Source of the DNA: Euclidia mi
Taxonomy: Eukaryota > Arthropoda > Insecta > Lepidoptera > Erebidae
Length of the DNA: 64,000 bases
Assembly: GCA_944739405.2 (NCBI GenBank)
Contig: OX123196.2
Location: 71,137,688 to 71,201,687, forward strand
Reading direction: 5' to 3'
Under the pieces are notes generated by a model. That model ran no database searches and had not been told where the DNA came from. It saw nothing but the letters and a program-made list of their open reading frames with translations. Below, piece by piece: positions 1-12,400 of this stretch. A program made the translations under genes and the position numbers. Numbering within the stretch: the stretch's first letter is position 1; every line of letters starts with the position of its first letter.

Positions 1-440
1 GATAAGAAATTCGAAAAATCAACTGACCTATATGTCGTTTTCCATGGAAGTAACTGTTTCTTAATAAACATTTATGATTTATAAGCTTACATTTGCTAAA
101 ACATGTAAAAAAAACAAATTAATTACAATAACTTGACTGTATTTTAAAGAACAATATCTGTCTAGAAAGAGATTGAACCCTCAACTTATATGAAATTTAA
201 TAAAAGAGTTTTACGATTTATCATTTATTTCAATAAAAAATAAAATACAACACAAATCAAACATAACAGTACACAACAGCTTTATCATTAGGTTATGTTA
301 CTTTATATCAATTCTTTTGACCAAGAATTAATACAAAGTAATGCGCATAGGTCCAGTTTTTCATATTCTTTGATACAGTTTTTTGCGTCTCATAGAATTC
401 CTAAGCGTACCTATACACCGAACTGTTACACCTAACTACT
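1..440. other. AT-rich intronic DNA, no feature seen
   Basis: I see no coding exon, RNA gene or recognisable repeat here. By position it lies in the intron downstream of the last visible LAMP exon. No transmembrane-plus-tail exon could be found on the minus strand between 1 and 3216, so that exon should lie outside the window. Confidence 0.4.
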
Positions 441-465
441 CCGTGAAATAGCGCTAAGTCCTAGC

Positions 466-615
466 TGCAAGACGCAAGAGTCTTGCAGGCTTAGTCTTGT
501 TCTTGCTCAAGTCTTGCACGATCAGTCTTGGTCTTGGTCTTGCTAAAAATACGCGGTCTTGTTCTTGGTCTTGCAAAAACGCAAGAACAAGACCAAGACT
601 GCAAGACCAAGACTG
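466..615. repeat. Degenerate TCTTGG/TCTTGC repeat forming a palindrome
   Basis: The left part is built from TCTTG-G and TCTTG-C hexamers. The right part, after an AAAAAC loop, is built from the complementary CAAGAC/CAAGAA units. The halves can fold on each other. It is followed at about 631-684 by a SINE-like tail (CCCCTTCGGGG, then GTGAGTCTATGTATATATG). It is a low-complexity repeat; the open frames through it are not genes. Confidence 0.6.
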
Positions 616-810
616 AATTTGGGCAACACTACTCTGCCTACCCCTTCGGGGAAACATGCGTGAGTCTATGTATATATGTATGTAAATTTAAGTTATGTTT
701 ATATTTACTGCGTATATTAGGTAATCTTAACCCATTCCCAGTCCCATGAACCACATGTGGCTCAGGACAATTGAATTTCTATTGTGTCTGGCGGTCGGAC
801 AGTGAAAGTG

Positions 811-1013
811 TTAATATATAAAATCCTTGCGTTACTGACTGACTGACAGACACGCTACAGCCGAAACTATTGGGCGCAGGAAGCTGAAATTTGGCATGTA
901 TGTTCCTTGGGGACCGTAGGGGTGCATTAAGAGGGGATTTCCCGCAATTCCCACGGGATCGGCCAAAGCAGGTAAATTAAAAAAATGCAGGTGTAGCTGC
1001 TGGCGTCCTCTAG
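811..1013 (+). mobile_element. Helitron-like non-autonomous element, family A, copy 1
   Basis: It opens with TATAAAATCCTTGCG and GACTGACTGACAG, has a conserved middle (CTACAGCCGAAACTATTGGG), and ends in GCGTCCTCTAG followed by T. Five further good copies are in this window at 24277-24489(-), 25704-25905(-), 32579-32785(+), 35228-35433(+) and 55920-56127(-). In most copies the element begins TC after an A and ends CTAG before a T, which is the Helitron signature. The family name is inference; the repetition is seen directly. Confidence 0.55.
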
Positions 1014-1022
1014 TATAATATA

Positions 1023-1230
1023 CTAGATGATCCTGCGGTTATACCAGCATTACTAAGGGCTACTGGCTCATAGCGTGATGTTATATAGCCTACAGCCTTC
1101 CTCGATAAATGGGCTATTCAACACAAAAATGAATATTCAAATCGAACAAAATGTAGAACAGAAAATACTAGTTCCTGTGATTAGCGCGTTCAATCGAACA
1201 AATTAATTCTTCAGCTTTATAATATTATAC
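1023..1230 (-). mobile_element. Helitron-like non-autonomous element, family B, copy 1
   Basis: Read on the minus strand it starts near TATAAAGCTGAAG, contains GATTAGCGCG (reverse sense), GGGCTATT and ATAGCGTGATG, and ends at CTAG. Related copies are at 6188-6618, 22950-23160, 29296-29436 and 30064-30257. It shares the TC...CTAG architecture with family A but not the sequence. Confidence 0.5.
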
Positions 1231-1309
1231 AACATGTAACATATTAAACGCACTTCCTGAAAGTAGTTTGTTCAGAATCGGCTACTGAATCCATTTCTGT
1301 CATTTTTAA

Positions 1310-1545
1310 TATTGTCACGGCGCGCACCACTGACTTTTCGGAGTTATGTGCGTATTGAATTGTTAATTATCGCTTGTCCCGTGCCTCGGAGAGCACGTTA
1401 AGCCGTCGGTCCCGGCTGTCATGAATCTTCGGGTTGCGGAGGTCAGACAGGCAGCCGCTCCGTGGAAAAGCTAATATTCAGCCAAATCTGGTTAGACTAG
1501 AAAGCGGACCCCAGGGTTGAGACTGAGATAACGCTAGGAGGATGA
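1310..1545 (+). mobile_element. tRNA-derived SINE, 5'-truncated and internally deleted
   Basis: It matches the body of the full-length 374-bp SINE at 38617-38990: CGCGCACCACTGACTTTTCG, then GTCCCGTGCCTCGGAGAGC, then GGAAAAGCTAATATTCAGCC, with a 3' end of GGATGATGAG type. Part of the middle, between the GTCATGAA segment and the TTCGGGTTGCGG segment, is missing here. Confidence 0.6.
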
Positions 1546-1711
1546 TGAGTTGATGACCTATAAACTAATACTTTATTATAGATAATATGCTAGAACAACT
1601 CACACTCTGTCATCTGATCCGAAACAAAGCAGAGCTTGTACAATAACAACCAGATAACTGTCTTATAATGATAATATTATCTATATAATTATATGGAACT
1701 ATGCATAGATA

Positions 1712-3006
1712 CGAGGGGAGTTCAATGTATTCTCGGTATAGGTATGAAGGAAAAGGCGGAAAATTCTGAATAAATTTTATTTTTCAATATACTCCCCTAA
1801 CATCTCAATACATTTATTTGTTCGTGAAAGTAACTTTTCAATTCCCTCTGAAAAATATTTTTCTTCATGGCCCGAAAAATGTTCGTTTATTGCTCCCTTC
1901 AACTCTTCATCGTCCGAAAAATGCTTTCCACGAAGGTCTTTTTTAAGATTAGGGAATAGACAATAATCACTAGGGGCCAGGTCCGGACTGTAGGGTAGAT
2001 GATTGATTTCTTCAAATCCGTACTCCCGCACAGCAGCCTGGGCAAGGCGCGCCTTGTGAACCGGCGCGTTGTCGTGAAGCAGCAACACACCTGCGGTTAA
2101 TTTTCCACGTCTTTTTTCTTTAATTGCCTCCTTTAAATTACGCAGGGTGGTTGCGTATGATGCAGCAGTAATACTTTGATCTTTTTTTGTGTACTCGATT
2201 AGCAAGATTCCCTTAGAATCCCAAAACACCGTGGCCATGACCTTTCCTGCGGACGGAGTGACTTTGAACTTTTTCGGCGGGTCTGATCCTTTTTTGTGCC
2301 ACTGCATAGACCCTTGCTTGCTCGCAGGGTCATAGTGATGAACCCACGTTTCATCACCAGTAACAATCCGGTCGAAAATACTTTGCGAATTTTCACCACA
2401 GAGGTCCAAAAACTCCTTACAACAGTCAACTCGCACTTGTTTCTGTAGCGCGGTGAGTATTCGCGGCACCCATCTTGCACTGACCTTTGACAAATTCAGG
2501 CGCTCATGAAGGATTGTGTGAATGGTACCCACGGATAGTTTAGTCATTTCTGCTAATGTTTTCACTCTTACACGGGCATCTTCAAGTACAAGTTTTTCGA
2601 CTAATTTGACGTTTTCTTCAGTAGCGGCACAAATTGGCCCACCAGCGCGGGGGTCGTCTTCAATGCTCTCTCTACCCCGTTTGAATTCACTTAACCACTT
2701 CTTAATTGTAGATAATGAAGGCGCAGAGTCTTGGTAAACAGCCACCATTTCTTCATGGATAATTTTTTGAGTTTTTCCTTGATTTGTGAGGAATTTTATC
2801 ACTGCACGATGCTCGATTTTTTTCATAATTGTCGAATCAGTCATCATAGTTGTCTTTTCGCAATGATATCTTGAATACTAATGGTGGCAATTAAATGAAA
2901 TTTTGTATTTATACCCTCAAAGAGTGTCATTAACTAATGAGATAATTAAATTACCCTTATCATTAGTATATCACCTCGATACCGAGAATACATTGAACTC
3001 CCCTCG
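1712..3006 (-). mobile_element. Full-length mariner transposon with perfect terminal repeats
   Basis: The element is 1295 bp, flanked by TA on both sides (1710-1711 and 3007-3008). Its 28-bp terminal inverted repeats are perfect, starting CGAGGGGAGTTCAATG. It holds one uninterrupted transposase frame on the minus strand. TA target duplication, 1.3-kb length and DD34D transposase define the mariner superfamily. Perfect repeats plus an open frame suggest recent insertion. It lies in the LAMP intron after the exon at 3217-3402, in the same orientation as the gene. Confidence 0.95.
1777..2847 (-). CDS. Mariner transposase (intact, 356 aa)
   Basis: Cut-and-paste DNA transposase of the Tc1/mariner superfamily. 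The N-terminal third carries two helix-turn-helix regions, for binding the terminal repeats, followed by the linker motif WVPRILT, a variant of the mariner WVPHEL box. The catalytic domain has the first Asp in VTGDETWVHHYDP, the second in LHDNAPVH and the third in YSPDLAPSDY. There are 34 residues between the second and third Asp, giving the DD34D signature. Length fits the family (about 345-360 aa). The first of two adjacent ATGs is taken as the start. No stop or frameshift is seen, so the protein could be active. It is unrelated to the host gene around it. Confidence 0.95.
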   Translation of the reverse strand: MMTDSTIMKKIEHRAVIKFLTNQGKTQKIIHEEMVAVYQDSAPSLSTIKKWLSEFKRGRESIEDDPRAGGPICAATEENVKLVEKLVLEDARVRVKTLAEMTKLSVGTIHTILHERLNLSKVSARWVPRILTALQKQVRVDCCKEFLDLCGENSQSIFDRIVTGDETWVHHYDPASKQGSMQWHKKGSDPPKKFKVTPSAGKVMATVFWDSKGILLIEYTKKDQSITAASYATTLRNLKEAIKEKRRGKLTAGVLLLHDNAPVHKARLAQAAVREYGFEEINHLPYSPDLAPSDYCLFPNLKKDLRGKHFSDDEELKGAINEHFSGHEEKYFSEGIEKLLSRTNKCIEMLGEYIEK

Positions 3007-3039
3007 TAAATGACAACCAGACAAGGAACAAATAATCGT

Positions 3040-3112
3040 GTTTATCACGTGCGGGTTGGAATAGAACCCACGATATCCGGCTTAGGAGTGAGGACAACTA
3101 ACCACTGGGACT
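3040..3112 (-). mobile_element. Short tRNA-like SINE remnant
   Basis: The minus strand reads as the 5' half of a tRNA-like SINE head: CCCAGTGGTTAGTTG (A-box side) and GTGGGTTCTATTCCAACC (T-arm side). It is too short and diverged to be a functional tRNA gene. It sits just outside the mariner. Confidence 0.45.
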
Positions 3113-3216
3113 TTTTTAATATTTGGTTTCACCGTACATCAAGTCAATCTATTTGAACAGTAGATACCTAAATTTTTTATTATTATTGCCTATTAAATTG
3201 ACTGGCTATAACTTAC

Positions 3217-3402
3217 CAGCGCTGAATCCCTTGTCAGCAGTAGTACGGTAGGCCTCCTCCTGAAGCTTGGACAGAGTGAGCGTGGCCACACCGCTGGTCT
3301 CGGAGCTCATGTTGAGCTGGGTCGGCACCTTGCAGCGGTACGACGTCGCCAACGGTGTCTGCCACTCCGCGCCGTGGTATAGGTGAGTGGGCACGGTGGA
3401 TG
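3217..3402 (-). CDS. Lamp1: LAMP gene exon 4 (end of luminal domain)
   Basis: 186 bp, 62 codons. The acceptor CCACTTCCAG precedes CATCCACC and the donor is GCTG/GTAAGTTA. It encodes the segment with TPLATSYRCKVP, LNMSSETSG and LSKLQEEAYRTTADKGFSAG. The Cys of SYRC is the third conserved LAMP-domain cysteine. It keeps phase 1 for a further downstream exon that is not in the window. Confidence 0.9.
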
Positions 3403-6400
3403 CTGGAAGTGGTTAAAGTGGATGGTTGAAAAATGGACACACATACAAACGTTTGATAATTTTTAAATTGAAAAGGTGCAATAGGTTATCAATTTGGGTG
3501 TGCTTCTAATTCTCTCTCTTACGTCAAAAATCCGTGAGGTATTAAGATATTGCGAACTCCATTTTTTGTTTTCAATTATATTTTTAGAGCATTATAGAAG
3601 ACTCTCAGATACGTAAGATTCTGTGTGTGAAGTTATTTTCCTCCACTGTTAACACGTTACTTTGAATAAACTCAGTGCATGCCAGAGTATTGGACACGAG
3701 TATTTTGACGCTTTCTGCGCTTTATTAGAAAGGCGTTTACTGTCCTTCAGAGTGTCAATTAAAGAAAAGATGAAATGACAGAAAAATAAGCAATGGCGCT
3801 GAGTTTATTTTGGGCCTTTGGGCCTCCCTCACATTGTCCATGAGCGTTCCTCGAGCGTACCCTCGGCGTCCGTTCGGCGTGCGCCCGGCGTTCACTTTGT
3901 ACTACAGAGTGAACGCCGAGCGCACGCCGGGCGTACGCTCGAGGAACGCTGTCGCCCCCCAATGTGAGGGAGGCCTTATTCTCAAAAGTCATTTAGTTAG
4001 GAAAAACCGGCATCACCTATAATAGAGTTTTGACTTGCATAAGTTTCGTAACCAACCAAAATGCAGAAATAAATACGTCCTTTTGGCTTTAAGTGATAAT
4101 ATAGAAAAACATTGCTTTCAGGACAAAACTAATGACTTGTACTTACATCCATTGACGAAGTTATCAGGCGTCAGGGAGATGTTCAAACTCTTGACACCGT
4201 AGTTCTTAGTGGTTTCGTTCTTGTGGTAAACGATGGCGAGGGTATTGCCGACGGTTGAGTTGCCGGTGAACCACGACAGCTGGATCCACTGGTCGTCGGA
4301 GCAGGTGCCGTTGACAACCGTCGCGTTGGCTGGCACGTTGATCAACGCGTGGTAGAAGGATGTCGCTGTTGAGAGAAAACTGGGTTTAGAATATTTAGGT
4401 AGAATAGTTATGTTTTATACTAGGTTGGTGACTTGGTTTGTTTAATTTTCGTGTGAGTGTGTGGCCAACTCTAGTGTCGGAGTTTTCAGACCGCCTGAAG
4501 CCCTCCGACATAGCCTAACGATTCTTATCCTGAGACAAGGACCGGGACCGACAGTTTTACATGCCCTCCGAAGCACGGTAGCGCTCAGATGTAAATGCCA
4601 CACACGGTCACCCATCCAAGTGGCGGCCTGTACAAGCGTTGCTTAACTTTGCCGATCTGTTACGAACAGCAAGCCAAGTCTCGCTATGAGCGCTACGGTG
4701 ACTTGGTATATGGATTTTATATAAAAAAAAGGTAGAGAAATGGACTCTGAAGGGTCCTAAAGTATGCTAACTGAGATTTGCGTGAACTCGACATTAAGTT
4801 CGGAGAGCACACCACGGGTTTTGGACATCATCAGAGAGTCATGCTTCCTTCGTCAGGTCAGAATGAAAACAAGGGTTGCAGATGGACAACAGGAGATTGT
4901 TTTTCAAGAGGTAACACTTGTAATAAAGTGGCGTATTTGATTTCCTGGTAACATTTTTCTTACGTCCACGCCAATTTTAAATAGATAGGTACACATGAAA
5001 TAAAATGTAGAGTTGTTATTAATATTGCTTCATCTTTGAACACAAAGAGAACTTAAAATTCGCATAAAAATATTTAGTCTAAGGTTTTGAGATTCGACAA
5101 CATTTGTTTTACTAAAAGTGGCGATTCTTGCAGCCATATTTGTTATCAATGAAAATTATGATCTAAGCGAGATCACTATCCTTCCTTATACGAGGATTCA
5201 AACTCATTATCCGGATAAGGCAAGATTCATGCGCAACTATCTGGATTAGCACATGGCATATTTAAAGTCATGGAACTAGGAAATCTATTGTAAAAATATT
5301 ACCGCGGATAATTCTGTCACGGCTCTATTGCTTCAGAGTGTATAAGGAAAATGGTGGGATACGATAATCTTTTACAACAGCAAACAAGAGCATGCATCAG
5401 GAATTTGATGAGAGTGAATGAAGCATGAGAGACATCATGTCCGGATCTTATTGACGATTTGTATATCAAAATCATTATTCTATCTGCATTTTTAAGTGGT
5501 CACCATTTGATAGCTTTACTCGTACACACACCTTCTCGACCACTTTGATCTTCGTACCGTTCTTACGGCAAAGGAAATAAAGGCTAAAATGGTACTGCAA
5601 CTGTATAGCTTTGACTTGTCGCCGGATGTACCTAAGCCTAGCATTATTAAAAACTTAAACAATGAGATCTAAAAAAAGCAGCGATAGCCGAGTGGAGAGA
5701 CCGACAGACTGCTACGCAGAGGGTCTCGGGTTCGAACCACGGTATTAAATTGTTAATTATCGCTTGCTTAACGGTGAAGTCGTGAGGAAACCTGCATATC
5801 TGAGAGTTCTCCATAATGTTCTCGAAAGACATATGAAGTCTGCCAACCCGCACTTGGCCAGCGTGGTGGACTATGGCCTTACCCTTCTCATAGTGAGAAG
5901 AGGCCCGTGCCCAGCAGTGTGACAGTATAAAGGGCTGATGATGATGATTATGAAACAATGAGATCTATTACTGCCAATATTCTTCACCTAAACCAAGATA
6001 TATTGATATAATAGTACACGCCGCGCCAAGTCAAGTTTAACAGTTGCAGTACATTTGATACTTATTACCTACGCCATAAGAACGGTACAAAGGTCGAAGT
6101 GTGGCCTGACAAGAAGTACCTACTGTTCCAATACATAGAACTGCTTATATTTACTAAACTATCAAACAAAGGTGCTTTATGCGATTACTAGATGTGGTCG
6201 CGGCTACACCCGCGTTATTTAGGGCTACTGGTCCGCTCCCATGGCTCATAGCGTGATGTTATATAGCATTTAACCTTCCTCGATAAATGGGCTATCTAAC
6301 ACTGCATTTTTTTTTCAAATCGGAGCAGTACTTCTTGCAGATCGGCAAAGTTAAACAAAGTTTGCAACGGTCACCACTTGGATGGGTGACCGCGTGTTGC

Positions 6401-9400
6401 ATTTACATCTTGAGCGCTACCGTGCTTTGGAGGGCACGTAAAGCTGTCGGTCCCGGTTCCTGTCTAAGTATAAGGATCGTTAGGCCATGACGGAGGCCTT
6501 CGGGTGGTCTGAAAACTCCGACACTAGAGTTAGCAACACACTCGCACGAGAAAGAAAGAAGTTTCTGATATTAGCGCGTTCAAACAAACAAACTCTTCAG
6601 CTTTATAATATTAGTAGATATACATTCGTGGGAACCCCGTACAATCTAAATAAATATAACATTATTGATAAAAGTTATCAATAATGTTACACCGGTCGTC
6701 GTGTAAACGACGCTGCAAATACGTCAATGATATTCAGACGAAGATATTTTGCTTCAGTATCTAATCGGTTAGAAAAATGCCTAATGACCGGTTTACACGA
6801 ACTTAGTAGCTAAGCGCTTAGTACTTGTCACTAATACTAAGTCCTCATGTGTAAACAAGCGGATTCGTGATTGTGTATAGTGCAAGTGAATAGAAAACGA
6901 TCCTATTTACTAAGCGACAAGCCGATACCCCCAACACGATTTACTAAGCACTTGTCGCATGCTGACCGTGTAAACAGCTTGACATCGTTCCATTTCGAAT
7001 GTCTGGTCAATGATAACTTCTACTGGCTCCAACGTGTAAACGGTTACTTGTTACTTGTCATATTGAGGCTTAGTATAGTGACAAGTACTAAGCGCTTAGC
7101 TACTAAATTCGTGTAAACCGGCCATTAGTGATACTGGCGTCATAGTTGTAATGAGAAATGAAAAAAATATTAGATATTAAAAATGAGTATAGTTCCACGT
7201 CTAGCAGAGACAGGGCTGTTGTTGATTACATTTGTGGATATTTTTACTGTATTTACTATTTACAAATCAAGTAAAGAATTGATGTTGTTGTGTGTAATGT
7301 AATAAATTAGGCACTACGTCTGAATCCCAGTAGTCGACTTTTAAAAACCAATGCTGGTAAAAATGATTGCAATATTTTGGGGGACATACAGGTATCTATT
7401 TAAAGATATGATAAAAATAATCGTATTGTTCACAGTAGCGCTACTTCACGAATAGGTAATACCAATTACATCAGCCAGTCCACTGCTGGACTAGGCCTCT
7501 CCTTTGAAAGGAGGAATTGGCCTACTATACCACGCTGGCCAAACGGGTTGGTATAGGGTTTGTATCAAGTTTTCCTTCTCTTACAGTGCTGTTCTCTGCA
7601 CAAAATGCTCCGTCTGTCGGCTCTTACGATACCCATGGGATGATATGGGGTGGTGACATTCCGTATTCTTTATCCGTCACCACACGGACAACAATTACAT
7701 ATGTATGATAAACTATCTCATATTTTACTGTTTTTTTGTTAAGGCCCCCAAGGTAAATGAGGGGTCAAGCGGCGAGGCGGCCGCTTAAACTACTACGCCA
7801 ACCGTGCAGTCCATTTGTCATCTTTATGTCCTATAGTGTAGGTACTATAAGATTGTATGACACAGTTTATTCGTACTTGGCAACGGCCATCGATCGCGAT
7901 GCACGGCAATACACCCTAACGGTTCAAGCTCTGCATTTATGAACCAGTGAATCGGAGCAACGAAGTAACACATATGAATGCATAAATAGATAATACATGA
8001 CTTACATGAGTCACGCGTCCATGACAGATAGCAGTCCAGTCGACCATATTGACCAATGACAGACCGTGACCCGACTGACAGCCTTCAACCTCACTCAGAA
8101 GGCTGGCCTGTACGATAACTCACTTGTAATAGACATAATCAAATTAATCATACTTTGGGTTTAATAATTCTCTAATAGTGAGTAGGTACTTACTACCAAA
8201 AAATTTTTTTCGTGTGATTCTGAATGACTCTGGTTTTGGGAATTTTTAGACTGCCCGAAGTCCAACGAACTTTGTATTTAGAGATGAACCAGGACCGCCC
8301 GATGACTTTACGTGCCCAACGAAGCACGATAGCAAGCTCTGCTGTAGGTTACATAAATAGTCACTCATCCAAGTGATGACTTATAATATTACGTCTCGTA
8401 GTTTCGAGATCGAGATGCCATTTTTCGTTACTGATACAAGAGCCGAGCTGATGATCACGGGAGCAAGGGCTTTTAATTATAGTGTAAAGAATCACCTAAA
8501 TTTCATCATAGTCTTTCACCACTGCTGGGCATAGATAGATCTTCTTTTGTAGGTAGTAGAGCCTTGCTGATTTCAGCATGGATGGGCCGGCTCGACCGGG
8601 GAAGTACTACACTCTCACAGAAAATCGACGTCAAGTAACGGTACCTAAACTGTTGCGTTTCGTTCGTTGAATGAGAGTGCCGGAGGCCTTATCCCCTATT
8701 CCTTCTCCCTCATCCCACTCCTCATCCTATCCCCATTCCCAACCCCAAGCGGCGGCAACGCACTTGTGACTCCTGTGGTGTTGCTTGTGTGCGTGGGCGG
8801 CGGTAATTGCTTACCATCAGGCAATCCGTCTGCTCGTTTGCCGCCTATTAATATAAAAAAAAATTCGGGCAAGTGCGAGTCTGACTCGCGCACCGAGGGT
8901 TCCGTACGCATTTTACCTTATTTGAGGTTGAATTACGCTAGTCCTCTAAATCTGTATGAGCGCCCATACAACTTAGAGGACTATCTTAAATGGAGTCTAC
9001 TGTGTATGTATGGGGACACCCTTAAATTTGACACTTTTTTATTTTTTGTAATTTTTCCTTTATTTGTGCTGTAAGACCCTGCTTTTGGCCAAATTTCGTG
9101 ATTCTAGTTCAACGGGAACAATCATATAGGTTTTCGACCCAAAACCTATAGGGTACTTACGGTTGACCTAGAATTGTCAATTTTGGTCAAAACCAAGGTC
9201 TTACAGCACAAGTAAAGGAAAAATTCCGAAAATTAAAAAAAGTTGAAAATTAAGGTTAATTTTGGTACTTACAAGTTTTCGCAAAAATCGAATTTTGACC
9301 ATATCTTTTTATTGGGTTGACCCAGGACCCTGATTTTCATACACCTAATAGCAACCATAGACTTCAGTATCTGGTATAAATTTCAATTTGCTAGGTCCAC

Positions 9401-9431
9401 CCGTTCCTGAGAAAATCGGTGGTGACACACG

Positions 9432-9462
<31 letters not shown>

Positions 9463-12400
9463 GGACAAGAAAGTGATCTTATAAGGGTTCCTTTTTTTAC
9501 CTTGAGGTACGGAACCCTAAAAAAGATCTCTCCCAATTTTCGGCACAATGCATTGTGCGTCAATAGGAGAATACCACGCTGTCCAGACAGATTGATATAG
9601 GGTTTGTCGTCGTTTTTATCGCCCACTTTATTTTTCTTATTTATTATTAATTTACTCAGGATAAAGGAACTTAAGGTCACAAGTGATAATGTGTTACTTT
9701 TTTATTTATTTAGCGGCGCACGGCCGAGGTCAAGAGCCGCACGCGAAGGCTGCCCTTTACCACTTTCTGATTACAATTTTATTTGTTTAAGAATATGTAC
9801 AATATTATATTTATTTATTGAACGATACTTAAAAAATTTAGTTATTTTATCAGGAACTTTGGAAAAACGGTTTTTGAGGCAACCGCCAAAGAACTTCTGA
9901 TGGTTTAAATTACAGTAAGTACTAGACGCTTGGATGCGTGCGGCTCCAAATAGGTGTGTTTGGAGAACTTTGTGGAAGACCCATGTCCAGGAGTGGACGT
10001 CTCTAGGCTATCATGATGAAGTACTTATACTGATAAATATCTTATTTTTTCATAGAATGTCAAAGAGCCTGTTGTCACCTAATGACAAACAATCATCCTA
10101 AGGTAGAATTACTAAGGCTGTTCTTGAATGGGACATTTTGTCTTTGTCCGAGTAGGAATGGCATGACAATTCTTTTGCAATAATTGCCGCTTGCTACTGC
10201 CGCTGCATCTATTATTAGACATTAATGTGTAACTAAGTAATAAACAAGCAATATCAAAGGGAAATAAAACATTCTGTATATGAAGAAACAAAGAAAAAAA
10301 AATTAAACATGATTGCGGCGGTCAACCGCAGTCGCTCTGTGGAAAAGCTGGGGAGACTAACAAGCGGACCCTGGCTACGAGGGGAAGTCTTGTATGCAAC
10401 TGGGATAGTGCTAGGACGATCAATAAGTAAAAAAAAAGTAGAAATGTTATAGGCGTACCAAAAGCAGGACGCTAAACATAAGCCAGTTGACAAGTCAGAC
10501 ATATGTGTGTGTGACGTCGCAAGCCGGCGGCAAAGTGAAACTGACACATTTTGTCAACCGAAAATAAAATAAAATATGGAGTTATCGATGTGTGCGTTAG
10601 TGTAACGTTTCTTCGGATTGATTACTACGTAGGTAACGCCTTTTTCTTGTAAGTAATATCATTGATGACGATAATGATTGAAATAAAGGAGAGTTGAATC
10701 GTTGTTAGGCACAGGTATCGGAGATGCCTTGCTGTTAGTGCACTTTTTATATGCCAATATTTGCTCACACTGTTTCGTAGAGTTGCTTAGTAATGTGAAC
10801 TATGGTATGTACCTAACTACCTTTAGTATTTTTTTGTGTATTATTTATTTTGTGTTTGGTGTATTTTGTGACAGAAATAAATACTTTTTCTATCTTTTTG
10901 TTTTCAAAGGGTACATAGCTACATATGTTTATCTCGAAAGTTTATTGCTTCGGCTTACGAAGGAGAAATGATACGCAACAATACAGAGATTGCCAAAATA
11001 TGTGTCCCAAATGTCCTTGAAAAGTTTACATCTTCGGATAAACATTTAAATATGACATCTTAATTTAGTATAAATATTTAGGTATCGTAAGAAATAAACT
11101 ACATGTAAGTCGTGTTTATTTTATTCAATGAACTGGTAACATGTTTCTTTCTGTATTTTGTGTGTTTCTTGTGTCAAATTAATATGTGAAGATAAAAAGA
11201 ACAATCGAATTAACAAGATAGGCAGAAATGTCTGTACCATGACATAATTGCATTATTTTGATACTTTGTTTCATATCGGTGTAGCCAAGGGAAAAGCCCT
11301 TCATCTACATCACCAGCCCTGTATATAAACTGTCCCACTGCTGGGCACGGGCCTCTTCCCACTATGAGAATGTGAAAACCCTTAGACACCCAGAAATTAT
11401 CATACATACCTACATATTAGACATTATCCTATCATAATTAACATTTTCACAAAGAAAATAATACAACATTCTATTCAACGGCTGAAACAACTTTTTGTTT
11501 TGTAAAACAATACATATCACCGTAAACAAACGATATGAAAAACAACAGTTGTACAAACACGCATCAGATGTGAAAGTGCTGTGTGACTAATAAATGTGTC
11601 AACTTGCAATGGATCATAGAAGGAACATCGAAGAAAATGTTTCGCACTCTGAGTTACAATACCGGACTATTGTAATGATTAGCGGATTCAATTGCCGATA
11701 TTTCCTTATATTTGGAGATTCTATCCTTATATTTATATATGTGTAACATAATTATTTCATAATCATGAAGCTTCTGTCAAAAATTAATCTAAAATCTCAA
11801 AAAAGTGGATGGATCAAATATCGAATAGCGGTATCCTAGATGGAATAGATACACATCTCTGCAAACGATCAGGGGTAAAACTTTGAGGTGGTTTCCATTG
11901 CTATAAAAATCATCAAAAGTAATGAAAAGAGATTTTTTTTAAAGAATGGCTAATCTAGCCTCTGTCCAAGAATACACCTTGATGATTCATGTTGATGTAC
12001 ATATGTACATACATACATACATAGACTCACGCCTGTTTCCCGGAGGGGTAGGCAGAGACTACGGAACGCCATTTACAACGATCCAGACATATCTCTCTTG
12101 CTTCATTCACTCCCATCAGATTCCTCATGCATGCTCTTCTGTTCAGGGTACTTCTCACCCGTCCTGTTTTTAGGATGTCTTCAATCTGACCAGAGAACGT
12201 CCGCCTAGGTCTTCCCCTTCGTCCTGTCCCTTCCACACTTGCCTTATATATCTGCTTGGTCAGTCTTTCGTCATCCATCCTCTCCACGTGCCCAAACCAT
12301 CTTAGCATACCTTTCTCGATGCTTGTCACTACATCTTCTTTTACCCCACAACACTCTCTTATCACACAATTCTTTACTCTGTCAGTCAGAGAGATACCAC

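Noticed and set aside
5647..5958. 103-codon minus frame
   Set aside because: It lies entirely within a SINE bounded by a 15-bp target duplication.
6336..6400. Possible 5S rRNA gene
   Set aside because: Only the internal promoter region matches; the 3' half is replaced by a SINE body and the same composite recurs in the window.
8667..9074. 135-codon plus-strand frame
   Set aside because: It crosses from repeat family F into family G; the first part recurs at 47217-47441. Repeat, not gene.
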